Notes: generated by a model from the letters alone, not told the origin. Positions 41,933 through 50,994 are shown, numbered from the stretch's first letter. The stretch is 64,000 bases of DNA from an uncultured Faecalibacterium sp. (GCA_934548045.1 CAKTEM010000013.1:26053-90052), one strand, 5' to 3'. Numbers and translations: made by a program.

Positions 41933-42247
41933 ATGCAACTTCTGACTACTACGACCGAAAACTATATCAGCCTGTTCTTTACGCTGGCTCTGATGCTCGT
42001 TCTGCTTTACTTCATGATCTATCGTCCGCAGAAGAAGCAGGAGAAGAAGGATGCCGCAATGCGTGCCGCACTGGAGATCGGCGATCAGGTCACCACCATC
42101 GGCGGTATCGTTGGCCGCGTGGTCGCCATCAAGGAGGACACCTTTGTTCTCGAGACCGGCGCAGATCGTGTGAAAATCCGCTTCACCAAGAACGCCATCA
42201 GCTCTGTTGAGAAGCTGAACATGGACAACGCTCCGGCTAAGAAGTAA
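41933..42247 (+). CDS. yajC: preprotein translocase subunit YajC
   Basis: A 104-residue protein with one membrane helix (YISLFFTLALMLVLLYFMI), then YRPQKKQEKK and the conserved GDQVTTIGGIVGRVVAIKED domain. It accompanies SecDF. GAGAGGAG stands before the ATG. Confidence 0.94.
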   Translation: MQLLTTTTENYISLFFTLALMLVLLYFMIYRPQKKQEKKDAAMRAALEIGDQVTTIGGIVGRVVAIKEDTFVLETGADRVKIRFTKNAISSVEKLNMDNAPAKK

Positions 42248-42266
42248 ATTTAACCCGTAATGGAAA

Positions 42267-42308
42267 CGCGCCCCTCTGCATACAGTAAGTGCAGGGAGGC
42301 GCGTTTTT
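42267..42308 (+). terminator. hairpin after yajC that also holds the next gene's ribosome site
   Basis: CGCGCCCCTCTGCA (42267-42280) pairs with TGCAGGGAGGCGCG (42290-42303) with one mismatch and one G-U; TTTTT (42304-42308) runs straight into the ATG at 42309. The 3' arm contains AGGGAGG (42293-42299), 9 bases before that ATG. Confidence 0.78.
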
Positions 42309-42710
42309 ATGTCTGGAACACAATCGAATCGCAGTCCGGCAGGCGCGATACTGGCCGCACTGCTAGTCAGTCTGCTGCTTACTGGGCTTTTGCTGGCCGG
42401 CTCGGCCGCATGGATGACAAAACGGGAGCTTTCGCAGTCGGCGGCGTGGCCGTTCGCGACGGCAGCGGTCTGCATCGGCACCTTTGCCGGAGGATGGCTC
42501 TCAGCGTTTTTGCAGAAGAGCCGTGGTCTGGTCTGCGGAGCCGTCGAAGGGCTGATGATGGCCGGTATCCTGATTGCTCTTCTGTTTTTACAGGATGGCG
42601 TCCTGAGCGAGATGCAGGAGCTTCGCTATGCGATGACGATCTGTGCCGGGTGTACAGGAGGATTCTGTGGGATGCTTCGGGCGGAACGGCATCGGCGCGT
42701 CTCAAAATAA
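42309..42710 (+). CDS. TIGR04086 family membrane protein
   Basis: A 133-residue protein of four hydrophobic helices with Gly-rich turns (FAGGWLSAFLQKSRGLVCGAVEG), the TIGR04086/YrzE layout, commonly found beside yajC in Clostridia. Function unknown. Its ribosome site and start codon are part of, or abut, a terminator-like hairpin, so expression probably depends on read-through or unfolding. Confidence 0.8.
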   Translation: MSGTQSNRSPAGAILAALLVSLLLTGLLLAGSAAWMTKRELSQSAAWPFATAAVCIGTFAGGWLSAFLQKSRGLVCGAVEGLMMAGILIALLFLQDGVLSEMQELRYAMTICAGCTGGFCGMLRAERHRRVSK

Positions 42711-42746
42711 AAGGCAAGAATGACAGAATCAAAGGAGAGAATCGTT

Positions 42747-43523
42747 ATGTGGATCTATCAGGAACCATCAAATCCGCGCTGCCTTCCGGCGGCATCGGTA
42801 CCGGAACTCTACCCGGCGGTGCCTGTCCAAATGGATATTCCGGAGAAGCCGCAGGAGAAAACAGATACGACCGTTTCAACGGAGTTGGAATCCTTCACGA
42901 TACAGGAACCCCCAAAAAACTCTCTGCGAAAATCCGCTTCAGCCAGCCGGGATTGTATTCTTTTGGCCGGAGCTTATCTTTTCGGTGCGTTTTTGTCCGG
43001 CGTGTTACAGGCGGTTTGTGATAGTACCGAAAAGGACATGCTGTCTTATTATCTGAGCTGCTGGCAAAGTATCTTTACAGTATCCAGTGCGGCCGGTCTG
43101 CCGAAACTGTTCGGTGCGGAACTCTGGACGGTATTCGGTGCGCTGTTGGTTCTCTTTTTTCTGGGGTTGTCCGCAATCGGGCCGATATTTATCTTTTTGT
43201 TTGTAATGCTCTATGGGCTTGGCTCCGGGTTGCTGTTTTCACAATGGATGGTCGGGATAAATCTGCAATCGTTTTTGTTGGTTCTTATCGCGGCAGGACT
43301 CCCGGCGGCACTTGCGGCAGGCGGACTGTGCCTGTTTGGCGCATCGGCACTACAGGTCAGCAGCCGTATTCAGGCGTTTTCGTTCGGAAGGAGAGAGGGG
43401 ATACCCCATAAGGCAGGCGCAAAGCTTCTGATTGGACAGTTTGCGGTGACGGCCACAGCGTTTCTGCCACTTTGCGGACTTGCAACTGGACTGGCCTACT
43501 TTGCAGGACAAATCGTTTCTTGA
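42747..43523 (+). CDS. SpoIIM-like membrane protein
   Basis: A 258-residue protein: about 75 soluble, Pro/Glu-rich residues, then roughly five membrane helices (CILLAGAYLFGAFLSGVLQAV; LWTVFGALLVLFFLGLSAIGPIFIFLF; LLVLIAAGLPAALAAGG; a final one near the C-terminus). The spacing and the GxxxLFSQ segment recall the SpoIIM/DUF95 family. Start 42747 has AAAGGAG 9 bases upstream, so the earlier ATG at 42720 is unlikely. Family call is tentative. Confidence 0.55.
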   Translation: MWIYQEPSNPRCLPAASVPELYPAVPVQMDIPEKPQEKTDTTVSTELESFTIQEPPKNSLRKSASASRDCILLAGAYLFGAFLSGVLQAVCDSTEKDMLSYYLSCWQSIFTVSSAAGLPKLFGAELWTVFGALLVLFFLGLSAIGPIFIFLFVMLYGLGSGLLFSQWMVGINLQSFLLVLIAAGLPAALAAGGLCLFGASALQVSSRIQAFSFGRREGIPHKAGAKLLIGQFAVTATAFLPLCGLATGLAYFAGQIVS

Positions 43524-43533
43524 GGATGGATTC

Positions 43534-43562
43534 TTGCGAGCCGCTGTCCGATGCGGTATAAT
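43534..43562 (+). promoter_or_regulatory. promoter of radA
   Basis: -35 TTGCGA (43534-43539), 17-base spacer, -10 TATAAT (43557-43562), about 35 bases before the radA start. Confidence 0.75.
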
Positions 43563-43597
43563 AAGTACAAAATCAAATGAAGTAACAGGAGCCTGAG

Positions 43598-45010
43598 ATG
43601 AGAGAACCGAAACTGAAAACTGTATATGTCTGCTCCAACTGTGGAGAGACCAGTCCGCGCTGGATGGGCCGCTGCCCGAGCTGCGGAAGCTGGAATACTA
43701 TGAACGAGGATGTTGTCGCCGAAGCTCCCAAAGCCGGCCTTTCGAGTGGAAAGGCATCCGCTCCGGTGCGGAAAGAGGGCGTGACTTCGCTGACAGCGAA
43801 ACGTCTAGCCGATATCAGCACGACCGAAGAGAAGAGCCGTATTCTGACCGGTATCTCGGAACTCGACCGGGTGCTTGGTGGTGGTATTGTTTTGGGTGGT
43901 GTAGTATTGCTCAGCGGTGAGCCAGGTGTCGGCAAGTCGACTATGTTACTACAACTCTGCGGTGCAATCTCCAACCAGCATAGTGTGCTGTATATCACCG
44001 GTGAGGAATCGGTGCGTCAGGTCAAGCTGCGTGCGGCGCGTTTAAAGGTTCCGCAGGAAAATATCTATCTGGCGGCAGAAAACGACGTCGATGAAATCTG
44101 CGGCCTGATTGAGAAGGAAAAGCCGGATTTAGTTGTCATCGACTCGATCCAGACCATGCGCTGTATGGATATCTCGTCTTCGTCTGGTACGGTCAGTCAG
44201 GTCAAGGAGAGTGCGGCGCGCCTGCTTGCTGTTGCAAAGAAGCAGGAGATTCCGATGTTCATCGTCGGCCACGTCAACAAGGACGGTGCAATTGCAGGCC
44301 CGAAAGTCATGGAGCATATTGTGGATACCGTTCTGTACTTTGAGGGCGATAAGATGCTTCCGTACCGCATCCTTCGCGCGGCGAAGAATCGTTATGGCTC
44401 CACCAATGAGCTTGGTATGTTTGATATGACCGGGCAGGGATTAGAAGAAATCGAAAATCCGTCGCAGATGCTTCTGGAAGGCCGTCCAATGGGTGTTTCG
44501 GGCAACTGCGTCGCCTGCACGATGGAAGGCAGCCGCCCGATCTTGAGCGAGATTCAGGCCCTTGCGACCAAAACGAATTTTCCTGCGCCTCGCCGTGCGT
44601 GCAGCGGATATGACTACAACCGCATGAACCTGCTCATCGCTGTTCTGGAAAAGAGGGCAGGGTATTTCTTCGGCAATCTGGATGTCTATATCAACATCGT
44701 CGGCGGCATTGCTTTACGGGATACGGCCTGCGATCTGGCTGTCTGTCTGAGCATGGTTTCGTCTCTTTTAGACCGTCCGGTCAGTGATAAGCTGATTGCC
44801 ATCGGCGAAGTTGGTCTGGGTGGGGAAGTGCGCAGTGTGCCGAACCTTGAACAGCGTCTGCGAGAGGCAGAGCGCATTGGTTTTGGCTGTGCGGTCATTC
44901 CGAAGCACAGTCTGACCCACCTGAACGCCGCGGATTATCCCGGAATGAAGCTGGTCGGCGCGGCATATATCTCGGATGCCATCAATGCGCTGAAATCTGA
45001 CCGTCTGTAA
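43598..45010 (+). CDS. radA: DNA repair protein RadA
   Basis: A 470-residue RecA-like helicase for branch migration. Zinc finger CSNCG...CPSCGSWNT (Cys 12, 15, 27, 30), Walker A GEPGVGKST, RadA motif KNRYGSTNELGMFDM (KNRFG variant with Tyr), and a C-terminal Lon-like domain (YINIVGGIALRDTACDLAVC). Ribosome site ACAGGAG. Transcribed from its own promoter together with the recombinase gene that follows. Confidence 0.95.
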   Translation: MREPKLKTVYVCSNCGETSPRWMGRCPSCGSWNTMNEDVVAEAPKAGLSSGKASAPVRKEGVTSLTAKRLADISTTEEKSRILTGISELDRVLGGGIVLGGVVLLSGEPGVGKSTMLLQLCGAISNQHSVLYITGEESVRQVKLRAARLKVPQENIYLAAENDVDEICGLIEKEKPDLVVIDSIQTMRCMDISSSSGTVSQVKESAARLLAVAKKQEIPMFIVGHVNKDGAIAGPKVMEHIVDTVLYFEGDKMLPYRILRAAKNRYGSTNELGMFDMTGQGLEEIENPSQMLLEGRPMGVSGNCVACTMEGSRPILSEIQALATKTNFPAPRRACSGYDYNRMNLLIAVLEKRAGYFFGNLDVYINIVGGIALRDTACDLAVCLSMVSSLLDRPVSDKLIAIGEVGLGGEVRSVPNLEQRLREAERIGFGCAVIPKHSLTHLNAADYPGMKLVGAAYISDAINALKSDRL

Positions 45011-45037
45011 ACTGTTTCTGATACGAAAGAACCTACT

Positions 45038-46249
45038 ATGTCGATTTATCTTGATGAAAAAAATCCCAGCAAACACAAACCTTTTGATGATGCTTCCAAG
45101 GATATCGTCGAATATGTCCGGTATCTCGAAGTCATTGCAGGCAAAAGCGCGAATACGGCGTTCAGTTATTATTGCGACCTGCGCAATTTCAGCAAGTTCA
45201 TGAAACGCCGTCGGGAGCTTGTACCCGATGATATGGAGATGAAAGACATCGACCCCAAGGGTTTGGATACCGAATTTTGGGGCAGCGTGACAAAGGAAGA
45301 TATCTACGAATATCTGTACTTTTTGAGCCGTGAGTGCGGCAACAAAAAATCTTCGACTGCCCGGCGGCTTGCCAGTCTGCACGGCTTCTATGATTACCTC
45401 GTGAATCAGGTCAACCGTTTGGAACAGAACCCCACGGCGGCGATTCGTCCGCCTAAGCAGGATAAAGTTCTTCCCAAGTACCTGACGGCAGAGCAATCCA
45501 AAGAACTTCTCGCAAGCACCCAGACGCAGGGAGATTTTCCGGAACGGGATTACTGCATGGTCGTTCTGTTTCTCAACTGTGGGATGCGTCTGGCGGAACT
45601 GGTCGGCATGAATCTTGAGGACATCGACCTTGAACAACGGCAGATTCGGCTCTTTGGCAAAGGCCACAAGGAGCGAATGGTTTACCTGAATGATGCCTGC
45701 ATGGAGGCTTTACAGCTGTATCTGAACAAGCGGAACACGATGGAAGGGCTGAACCCCAAGGAAAAAGCCGTATTCCTGACCCGGCGGCGTAAAGAACGCA
45801 TCTCGAACCGGCGTGTTGAACAGCTGGTGACTGGTGCCATGAAAGCGGCAGGGTTGAAAGGTTTCTCGACCCATAAACTGCGCCATACGGCGGCAACGCT
45901 GATGTATCAGACCGGCAATGTGGATATCCTGACATTAAAGCAACTGCTCGGACACAGCAATGTCGGCACAACGCAGATCTATACTCATTTGCAGGAATTT
46001 CAGGTGCGTGCCGCTATCGAGCAGAATCCATTGGGAACCGTCACAAAGAAAAAGGGGAAGTGGGATACAACAGAACCAGGGAAGACCTCAGCCGAAAATC
46101 CGGCCGTAACAGCAGAATCTCAAGAAAACAGCGACGATTCGTCGGATGATTTCGCCAAACCGATGGAAGCTTTTGATGGTGCCGCCAATGACGGTATCCG
46201 GGCAGATGTAACCAATCTGACTGGGCCTGATCTTGCAGAAAGTCTATAA
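45038..46249 (+). CDS. XerC/XerD-type tyrosine recombinase
   Basis: A 403-residue site-specific recombinase. N-terminal SAM-like core-binding domain (residues 15-125), catalytic domain with Arg184 (CGMRLAEL), Lys208 (GKGHKER), His279 and Arg282 (HKLRHTAA), His306 (LLGHSNVG) and nucleophile Tyr315. Close to Xer in size up to residue 335, then about 70 extra acidic, low-complexity residues. Its place behind radA on the host side, 29 kb from the prophage edge, argues for a Xer-type chromosomal resolvase rather than a phage integrase. Confidence 0.88.
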   Translation: MSIYLDEKNPSKHKPFDDASKDIVEYVRYLEVIAGKSANTAFSYYCDLRNFSKFMKRRRELVPDDMEMKDIDPKGLDTEFWGSVTKEDIYEYLYFLSRECGNKKSSTARRLASLHGFYDYLVNQVNRLEQNPTAAIRPPKQDKVLPKYLTAEQSKELLASTQTQGDFPERDYCMVVLFLNCGMRLAELVGMNLEDIDLEQRQIRLFGKGHKERMVYLNDACMEALQLYLNKRNTMEGLNPKEKAVFLTRRRKERISNRRVEQLVTGAMKAAGLKGFSTHKLRHTAATLMYQTGNVDILTLKQLLGHSNVGTTQIYTHLQEFQVRAAIEQNPLGTVTKKKGKWDTTEPGKTSAENPAVTAESQENSDDSSDDFAKPMEAFDGAANDGIRADVTNLTGPDLAESL

Positions 46250-46250
46250 T

Positions 46251-46769
46251 ATGGATTATACGAAATTTTCAAAGGATTATCGGGTACGGCGGCTGTCGAA
46301 CAACGACATTCCGCTGATTTTAGCTCTGTGTGAGAAAAATCCACAGTTCTACGAGCATTGTCCGCCGTTTGTGACAGCTCAGAGCATCAAAGACGATATG
46401 AAAGCTTTGCCGCAGCGCAAAATAAACCAGCCTCAGGACAAATATTATCTGGGCTACTTTGATAAAGCCGGCCAGCTGGTGGCGGTGATGGATTTCATCG
46501 ACCATTATCCAACAGAGCAAAGCTGCTTTATAGGATTCTTTATGATGGAGCGAAACCTGCAAGGAGCTGGAATCGGAAGCTCGATCATCACAGAACTGTG
46601 CGAGTATCTGACGGAACTGGATTACAAATACATTCGATTGGGATATGTGGATAGCAACGAACAAAGTAAATCGTTCTGGCAGAAAAATCAATTTACGGAT
46701 ACAGGATTACGAAATCACACAGACGATTACACAGTCGTCGTGATGAATCGTTCGCTGAACAAGCAATAA
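46251..46769 (+). CDS. GNAT family N-acetyltransferase
   Basis: A 172-residue GNAT protein: YRVRRLSNNDIPLILALC at the N-terminus, the acetyl-CoA segment MMERNLQGAGIGSSIITELCEYL (Q/RxxGxG/A type) and IRLGYVDSNEQSKSFWQKNQF. Substrate unknown. The ATG directly follows the recombinase stop and no ribosome site is visible; TTG 46233 in frame has none either. Confidence 0.82.
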   Translation: MDYTKFSKDYRVRRLSNNDIPLILALCEKNPQFYEHCPPFVTAQSIKDDMKALPQRKINQPQDKYYLGYFDKAGQLVAVMDFIDHYPTEQSCFIGFFMMERNLQGAGIGSSIITELCEYLTELDYKYIRLGYVDSNEQSKSFWQKNQFTDTGLRNHTDDYTVVVMNRSLNKQ

Positions 46770-46825
46770 GTAAAAATGTAAACTAAAAAGCACAAACAAC
46801 GCCACAACTGCACAAAAACCTTAAA

Positions 46826-46866
46826 AAGGCCGCTGAGACTCAAAATCGAGCCCAGCGGTCTTAATT
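46826..46866 (+). terminator. terminator after the acetyltransferase
   Basis: AAGGCCGCTGAGACTC (46826-46841) pairs with GAGCCCAGCGGTCTT (46848-46862) with a bulge and G-U pairs; the T tail (TTAATT) is weak. Confidence 0.5.
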
Positions 46867-46940
46867 GGCAAAAATTGGAGAAAAGAGGCGTTTTTCACTT
46901 CCCTATATTTCGCATAACGTGCATTATACGAAATGGTTAT

Positions 46941-47006
46941 AATCAAAAAATCAGACCCTTCTCTTTCTTCTTTCGCTCTCACGTTCCAGAAAATTTGAAG
47001 GGTCTG
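46941..47006 (-). terminator. terminator of the NUDIX gene
   Basis: Minus strand: CAGACCCTTC (47006-46997) and GAAGGGTCTG (46961-46952) form a 10-base perfect stem with a 35-base loop, followed by ATTTTTTGATT. Confidence 0.7.
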
Positions 47007-47050
47007 TGCTATCGTTCATTGAAGCCTAAACACGATGAATCAAGATGGAA

Positions 47051-47557
47051 TCAAATCGTCGCCCGGAGTTCATCCAGAAAACCACTCAGCCAGACACGCT
47101 GGGCCGGAATACAGGCATCCGAATCGCAGAACGCCAGAAGCTCTTCCTGCGTGACCCACCGATAAGCCGAGGTCTCTCCGACCTGTAAGATGACAGATTC
47201 TTTCGGCGCATCCGTCAGGCACAGATACCCATAATAGATTCCCTGCTGCTTTTCTGAAATCAGATGAAAAATCGGGTCGAGCCGTTTCGCCTTGATACCA
47301 GTCTCTTCCCACAACTCCCGGTATGCGGCCTGAATCGGCGTCTCACCTTTTCGTACCGCGCCACCGGCACCGACCTCTTCAAATCCGGGTGCGATGGATT
47401 TGCTGTCATCCCGTTTCATCAGCAGATAGGTTCCGTCTTTGTGGCGGACGACCGTTGACACGGCCAGCGCGTACAGCCCTTTCGGGATTGCTTCCCCACG
47501 CACCAGATCCACGCCGACTTTTTCTTCGTATTTATTGTAGGCATCCCACAGTTCCAT
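47051..47557 (-). CDS. NUDIX hydrolase
   Basis: A 168-residue pyrophosphohydrolase. The NUDIX box GGAVRKGETPIQAAYRELWEETGI fits Gx5Ex7REUxEExGU. The N-terminal helix LWDAYNKYEEKVG and early beta strand recall IPP isomerase-like NUDIX proteins, but substrate is not known. Preceded by a good minus-strand promoter and followed by a terminator: a single-gene unit. Confidence 0.88.
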   Translation of the reverse strand: MELWDAYNKYEEKVGVDLVRGEAIPKGLYALAVSTVVRHKDGTYLLMKRDDSKSIAPGFEEVGAGGAVRKGETPIQAAYRELWEETGIKAKRLDPIFHLISEKQQGIYYGYLCLTDAPKESVILQVGETSAYRWVTQEELLAFCDSDACIPAQRVWLSGFLDELRATI

Positions 47558-47598
47558 AACGAATCACCGATTCCTTTCACTTCCATTGACTTAGTTTT

Positions 47599-47627
47599 AT
47601 TATAGTAAGACATCCGGACAGAATCAA
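47599..47627 (-). promoter_or_regulatory. promoter of the NUDIX gene
   Basis: Minus strand -35 TTGATT (47627-47622), 17-base spacer, -10 TATAAT (47604-47599), 42 bases before the start codon. It sits just beyond the amidase stop. Confidence 0.8.
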
Positions 47628-47636
47628 GTGCTCTTT

Positions 47637-48476
47637 TTACTCTGGGAGCGGCTGAGTATCAAAATAAGCGCAAATCGCTTCATAGTATATCCGGGCAACT
47701 CGTTTACAGCCTGCCTCGTCTCCGAACTGTGCTACATCGGACTCACTGGTGACGAAGCACTGTTCTGCCAGAACGGCCGGACAGTCGACATCTTCCAGAA
47801 TCGTAAAGCTCCGGTCCTCCCGGACTTCGGTATGGTTGGACTCGACGATCCGCTTGTTCTCCCCTTCGTAGTAAATGTACCGGATACCGCCTTTCCCTCG
47901 CAAGTGCGCCCCGGCGGCCTGCATCCCTTCGGCAAGGCGTTCGGCGAAATAAAAGCTTTCCCGATGCCATGTCCGCCCCGGAACATTGGGATAACATTCA
48001 AAACCGGCTGCTTCAGAACCTTCCGGCGCGGAATTGCCGTGGATGGAGAGCAGCAGCTGCGGCGCAAGTGCGTTGACGTATGCAGCTCGTTCACTGGGCT
48101 TTGCCGTGACATCATAGCTGTCTCGGGTCGAAAGCGGTATGTAATTCGGGTCGGCTTCCAGCCATGCGACCAGAGCTTCCGCCGTTTGTGCGTTCATCTG
48201 CGCCTCGTTGACGATGCCCTGTGCGCCCGGGTCAGAGCCGCCATGCCCGGCATCTATGGTGACCCGATACGGTGGGTCGCCGACTTCCGGGCGAAAATCA
48301 TCTTCGATATCCTCCGTCCGTGATACGCCGATGGACATCGCTTCCTTCCAGAGCCAGAGCCCGGCACCAATGCAGAGGATACACACCAGAAGAATCAGCC
48401 CATTTTTCAGGGTGCCGCTCCCCTGCCCTCTGTTCCGTTTTCGCCGCGGCGCGGCATGTTTTGCATGATTTGCCAT
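47637..48476 (-). CDS. N-acetylmuramoyl-L-alanine amidase (Amidase_3)
   Basis: A 279-residue membrane-anchored amidase: basic N-terminus (ANHAKHAAPRRKRNRGQ), one signal-anchor helix (LKNGLILLVCILCIGAGLWLW), then the zinc domain with TIDAGHGGSDPGA, LSIHGNSAPE and the C-terminal VLAEQCFVTSESD (Glu). It cleaves peptidoglycan stem peptides outside the membrane. Resembles CwlD-like enzymes; a sporulation role is possible but not shown. Start 48476 is chosen; the in-frame codon at 48515 is in the upstream terminator. Confidence 0.88.
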   Translation of the reverse strand: MANHAKHAAPRRKRNRGQGSGTLKNGLILLVCILCIGAGLWLWKEAMSIGVSRTEDIEDDFRPEVGDPPYRVTIDAGHGGSDPGAQGIVNEAQMNAQTAEALVAWLEADPNYIPLSTRDSYDVTAKPSERAAYVNALAPQLLLSIHGNSAPEGSEAAGFECYPNVPGRTWHRESFYFAERLAEGMQAAGAHLRGKGGIRYIYYEGENKRIVESNHTEVREDRSFTILEDVDCPAVLAEQCFVTSESDVAQFGDEAGCKRVARIYYEAICAYFDTQPLPE

Positions 48477-48495
48477 TATCGTTCCTGCTTCTTTA

Positions 48496-48532
48496 AAAAG
48501 AAAACCTGCCTGCAAAATGCTGACAGGCAGGT
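48496..48532 (-). terminator. terminator between mutS2 and the amidase gene
   Basis: Minus strand ACCTGCCTG (48532-48524) pairs with CAGGCAGGT (48512-48504) around an 11-base loop, followed by TTTCTTTTT. The amidase start is 20 bases further, so it may depend on read-through. Confidence 0.78.
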
Positions 48533-48552
48533 CCTCCCGGGAAAATTCCCTT

Positions 48553-50964
48553 TTACTTCAATTCTACGACGGTGACACCGCTTTCACCCTCACCATAGCG
48601 GCCAAGGCGGAAGCTCTTTACCATCCGGTTTCCGCGCAGGTGTTTGTGGATCGCCGTGCGCAGTGCACCGGTGCCGTTGCCGTGGATCAGATAAACCACG
48701 GTCTGCCCGTTCAGGATGGCGCGGTCGATGAAAGAATCAACTTCCGGCAAGGCTTCGTCAACAGTCAAACCGAGCAGGTTGCACTCCATCTTGGCCGAAC
48801 GCTGCACACGCTCTACCCTGCCGTTGGGCCGGTTCGCGTCGCCAGTCAGACGGGAATACCGCTGCTGTGCCTTGCTCATCGGTTTGGATTCTTTTACCAG
48901 CTTTTCGGGCTGTTTCAAGCCCTTGAGCGGCACTTTGGTCTTGATGATACCGGCCCGAACCAGCACATCACCGTTTTTGTCCGGCAGGGCCAGTACCGTT
49001 GCCAGCTGATTGAGTTCCGCAATGCAGACTTCCTGCCCGACCTTGACCTCTTTCAGCGGCACGAACTCCTTGACCGGGTTATGCACGACCTCGGTGCCGA
49101 CAAAGAGCTTTTCGGACTCTTTTTTGGCGATTTCCCGGGCACGCTGGGCTTTTTGCTGGGTACTCATCCGCTCGTCTTTCTGGAGCTGACGCAGTTCGTC
49201 GGTCAGCGCATACGCCTTGCTTTCCACTTCCTGCGCCAGAGTACGGGCCTTTGCACGGGCAGCTTCCAGCTCATTTTCACCCTGCTGGATGAGTTCGTCG
49301 CGCTTTTTCCGGGCGGCTTCCAGCTGATGGGATGCCTCGTTGCGGAGGTTTTCAACCTCATCCTGACTTGCTTTCAGCTGAAGCTTCAAATCATCCAGCT
49401 GGCCGAGAACAGCATCCAGCCGCTTATCCTCTGCGGACAGATGCTGCTGTGCGGCCTCGATGACCCGTTCCGGGATACCGAGCTTCTCACTGATAAGGAA
49501 CGCGTTCGACTTGCCGGGTACGCCGACGCTCAGCTTATAGGTCGGGCGCAGAGTCTCGAGGTCGAACTCACAGCTTGCGTTGACAACGCCCTTGGTTTCC
49601 AGTGCGAAAACTTTCAGCTCTGCGTAGTGGGTCGTTGCCATCAGCAGGACACCACGGCGGCGAAGCTCTTCGATGATGGCGACTGCCAAAGCGGCACCCT
49701 CCGCCGGGTCGGTGCCTGCACCCAGCTCATCCAGAAGGACAAGCGTGTGCGGCATGGCAAGCTCAAGGATACCGGTGATTTTCTTCATGTGGCCCGAGAA
49801 GGTCGAAAGGCTCTGCTCGATGCTCTGTTCATCGCCGATATCCACAAGGAATTCGTCAAAGACACAAATCTCGCTTCGTTCATCCGCCGGGATGAGGAAA
49901 CCACACTGTGCCATTGCGCAAAGCAGACCAGCTGTTTTCAGAGTGACCGTCTTACCGCCGGTATTGGGGCCGGTGATGATGAGGGAATCATATTCTTTAC
50001 CAAGAGCAATATCGACCGGAACGCATTTCTTGGGGTCGATGAGCGGATGCCGCGCGCGAATCAGAGAGAACGAACTGTCTGTCCGCACCGCAGGCTTAAA
50101 GGCTTTCATCTCAAGCGCAAGGCGTGCTTTTGCAAGCAGAATGTCGATTTCCAGCATAGCCTTGTAGCTGTACTGGAATTGCGGTTCGATGGCGGCGACC
50201 TGTCCGGTAAAGGCGACAAGGATGCGCTCGATTTCCTGTGCTTCCTGTGCGCGATACTGAAGGATTCGTGCGTTTGCTTCCACAACGGCCTGAGGCTCAA
50301 CAAAGACGGTCGCACCGGTAGACGAAACATCGTGGATGATACCGCTTACTTCACCGCGATACTCGCTCTTGACCGGAACAACATAGCGACCATTACGCAT
50401 CGAGACGACGCTTTCCTGTAAATACTTGGAAGTGTCCATGTTCCGAACCATGCTTTCCAGACGGTCACGGATGCTGTTTTCCGTTGCGCGGATCTTTTTG
50501 CGAAGCTCGTTCAGGGTGTGCGAAGCAGTATCTGCCATTGCATCCGGAGCCAGAATCGCACTGGAAATTTGCTGTTCCAGACCGGGCTGAGGAGCCAGAG
50601 CGTAGAACAAATCATCGGTCGGGAGAACATCGTGGTCCGAAGAGCCATACCAGCTGCTCAGATTCTGAAAATTCCGCAGCGCACCAGCGACCATCAGAAG
50701 TTCGCCCATCGAGAGAACACCGCCCTTGACCGCGCGCGAAGTCAACTGACTGACTCCCTCGACACCGCCAAAGCGCGGAGAACCGTTTTTGATAAGCAGC
50801 GAGTTGATAGCATCGGTCTGCTCCAGCGAATACCGGACTTCATCCGGGTCGCACTGAGGCTCAATGGCAAGAAGCATCTCTTTTGCTTCCTTGCACACGC
50901 AGCCTTCCGCAGCACGAGCAATGATCTTATCAAGCTCGAGTGTTTTTAAATAGCTTGTTTCCAT
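48553..50964 (-). CDS. mutS2: endonuclease MutS2 (RqcU/MutS2)
   Basis: An 803-residue protein: core and clamp helices, Walker A ITGPNTGGKTVTLKTAGLL, Walker B LVLLDELGAGTDPAEGAAL, a long coiled-coil (about residues 515-620), and a C-terminal Smr domain with HGNGTGALRTAIHKHL. MutS2 suppresses recombination and acts in rescue of collided ribosomes. In the Smr domain the usual LDLRG stretch reads LLGLTVDEAL, so that motif is altered while HGxGTG is kept. Follows recO by 30 bases. Confidence 0.94.
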   Translation of the reverse strand: METSYLKTLELDKIIARAAEGCVCKEAKEMLLAIEPQCDPDEVRYSLEQTDAINSLLIKNGSPRFGGVEGVSQLTSRAVKGGVLSMGELLMVAGALRNFQNLSSWYGSSDHDVLPTDDLFYALAPQPGLEQQISSAILAPDAMADTASHTLNELRKKIRATENSIRDRLESMVRNMDTSKYLQESVVSMRNGRYVVPVKSEYRGEVSGIIHDVSSTGATVFVEPQAVVEANARILQYRAQEAQEIERILVAFTGQVAAIEPQFQYSYKAMLEIDILLAKARLALEMKAFKPAVRTDSSFSLIRARHPLIDPKKCVPVDIALGKEYDSLIITGPNTGGKTVTLKTAGLLCAMAQCGFLIPADERSEICVFDEFLVDIGDEQSIEQSLSTFSGHMKKITGILELAMPHTLVLLDELGAGTDPAEGAALAVAIIEELRRRGVLLMATTHYAELKVFALETKGVVNASCEFDLETLRPTYKLSVGVPGKSNAFLISEKLGIPERVIEAAQQHLSAEDKRLDAVLGQLDDLKLQLKASQDEVENLRNEASHQLEAARKKRDELIQQGENELEAARAKARTLAQEVESKAYALTDELRQLQKDERMSTQQKAQRAREIAKKESEKLFVGTEVVHNPVKEFVPLKEVKVGQEVCIAELNQLATVLALPDKNGDVLVRAGIIKTKVPLKGLKQPEKLVKESKPMSKAQQRYSRLTGDANRPNGRVERVQRSAKMECNLLGLTVDEALPEVDSFIDRAILNGQTVVYLIHGNGTGALRTAIHKHLRGNRMVKSFRLGRYGEGESGVTVVELK

Positions 50965-50994
50965 TTGTAGTTCCTTTAGTGTCTAGTATCCCAT

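Noticed and set aside
45038..46249. XerC/D gene as the phage integrase
   Set aside because: It lies 29 kb from the prophage edge in a radA operon on the host side; the phage integrase is expected upstream of this window.
48517..50421. 634-codon plus-strand open frame
   Set aside because: Antisense to mutS2, whose Walker motifs and Smr domain are intact; product has no domain pattern.
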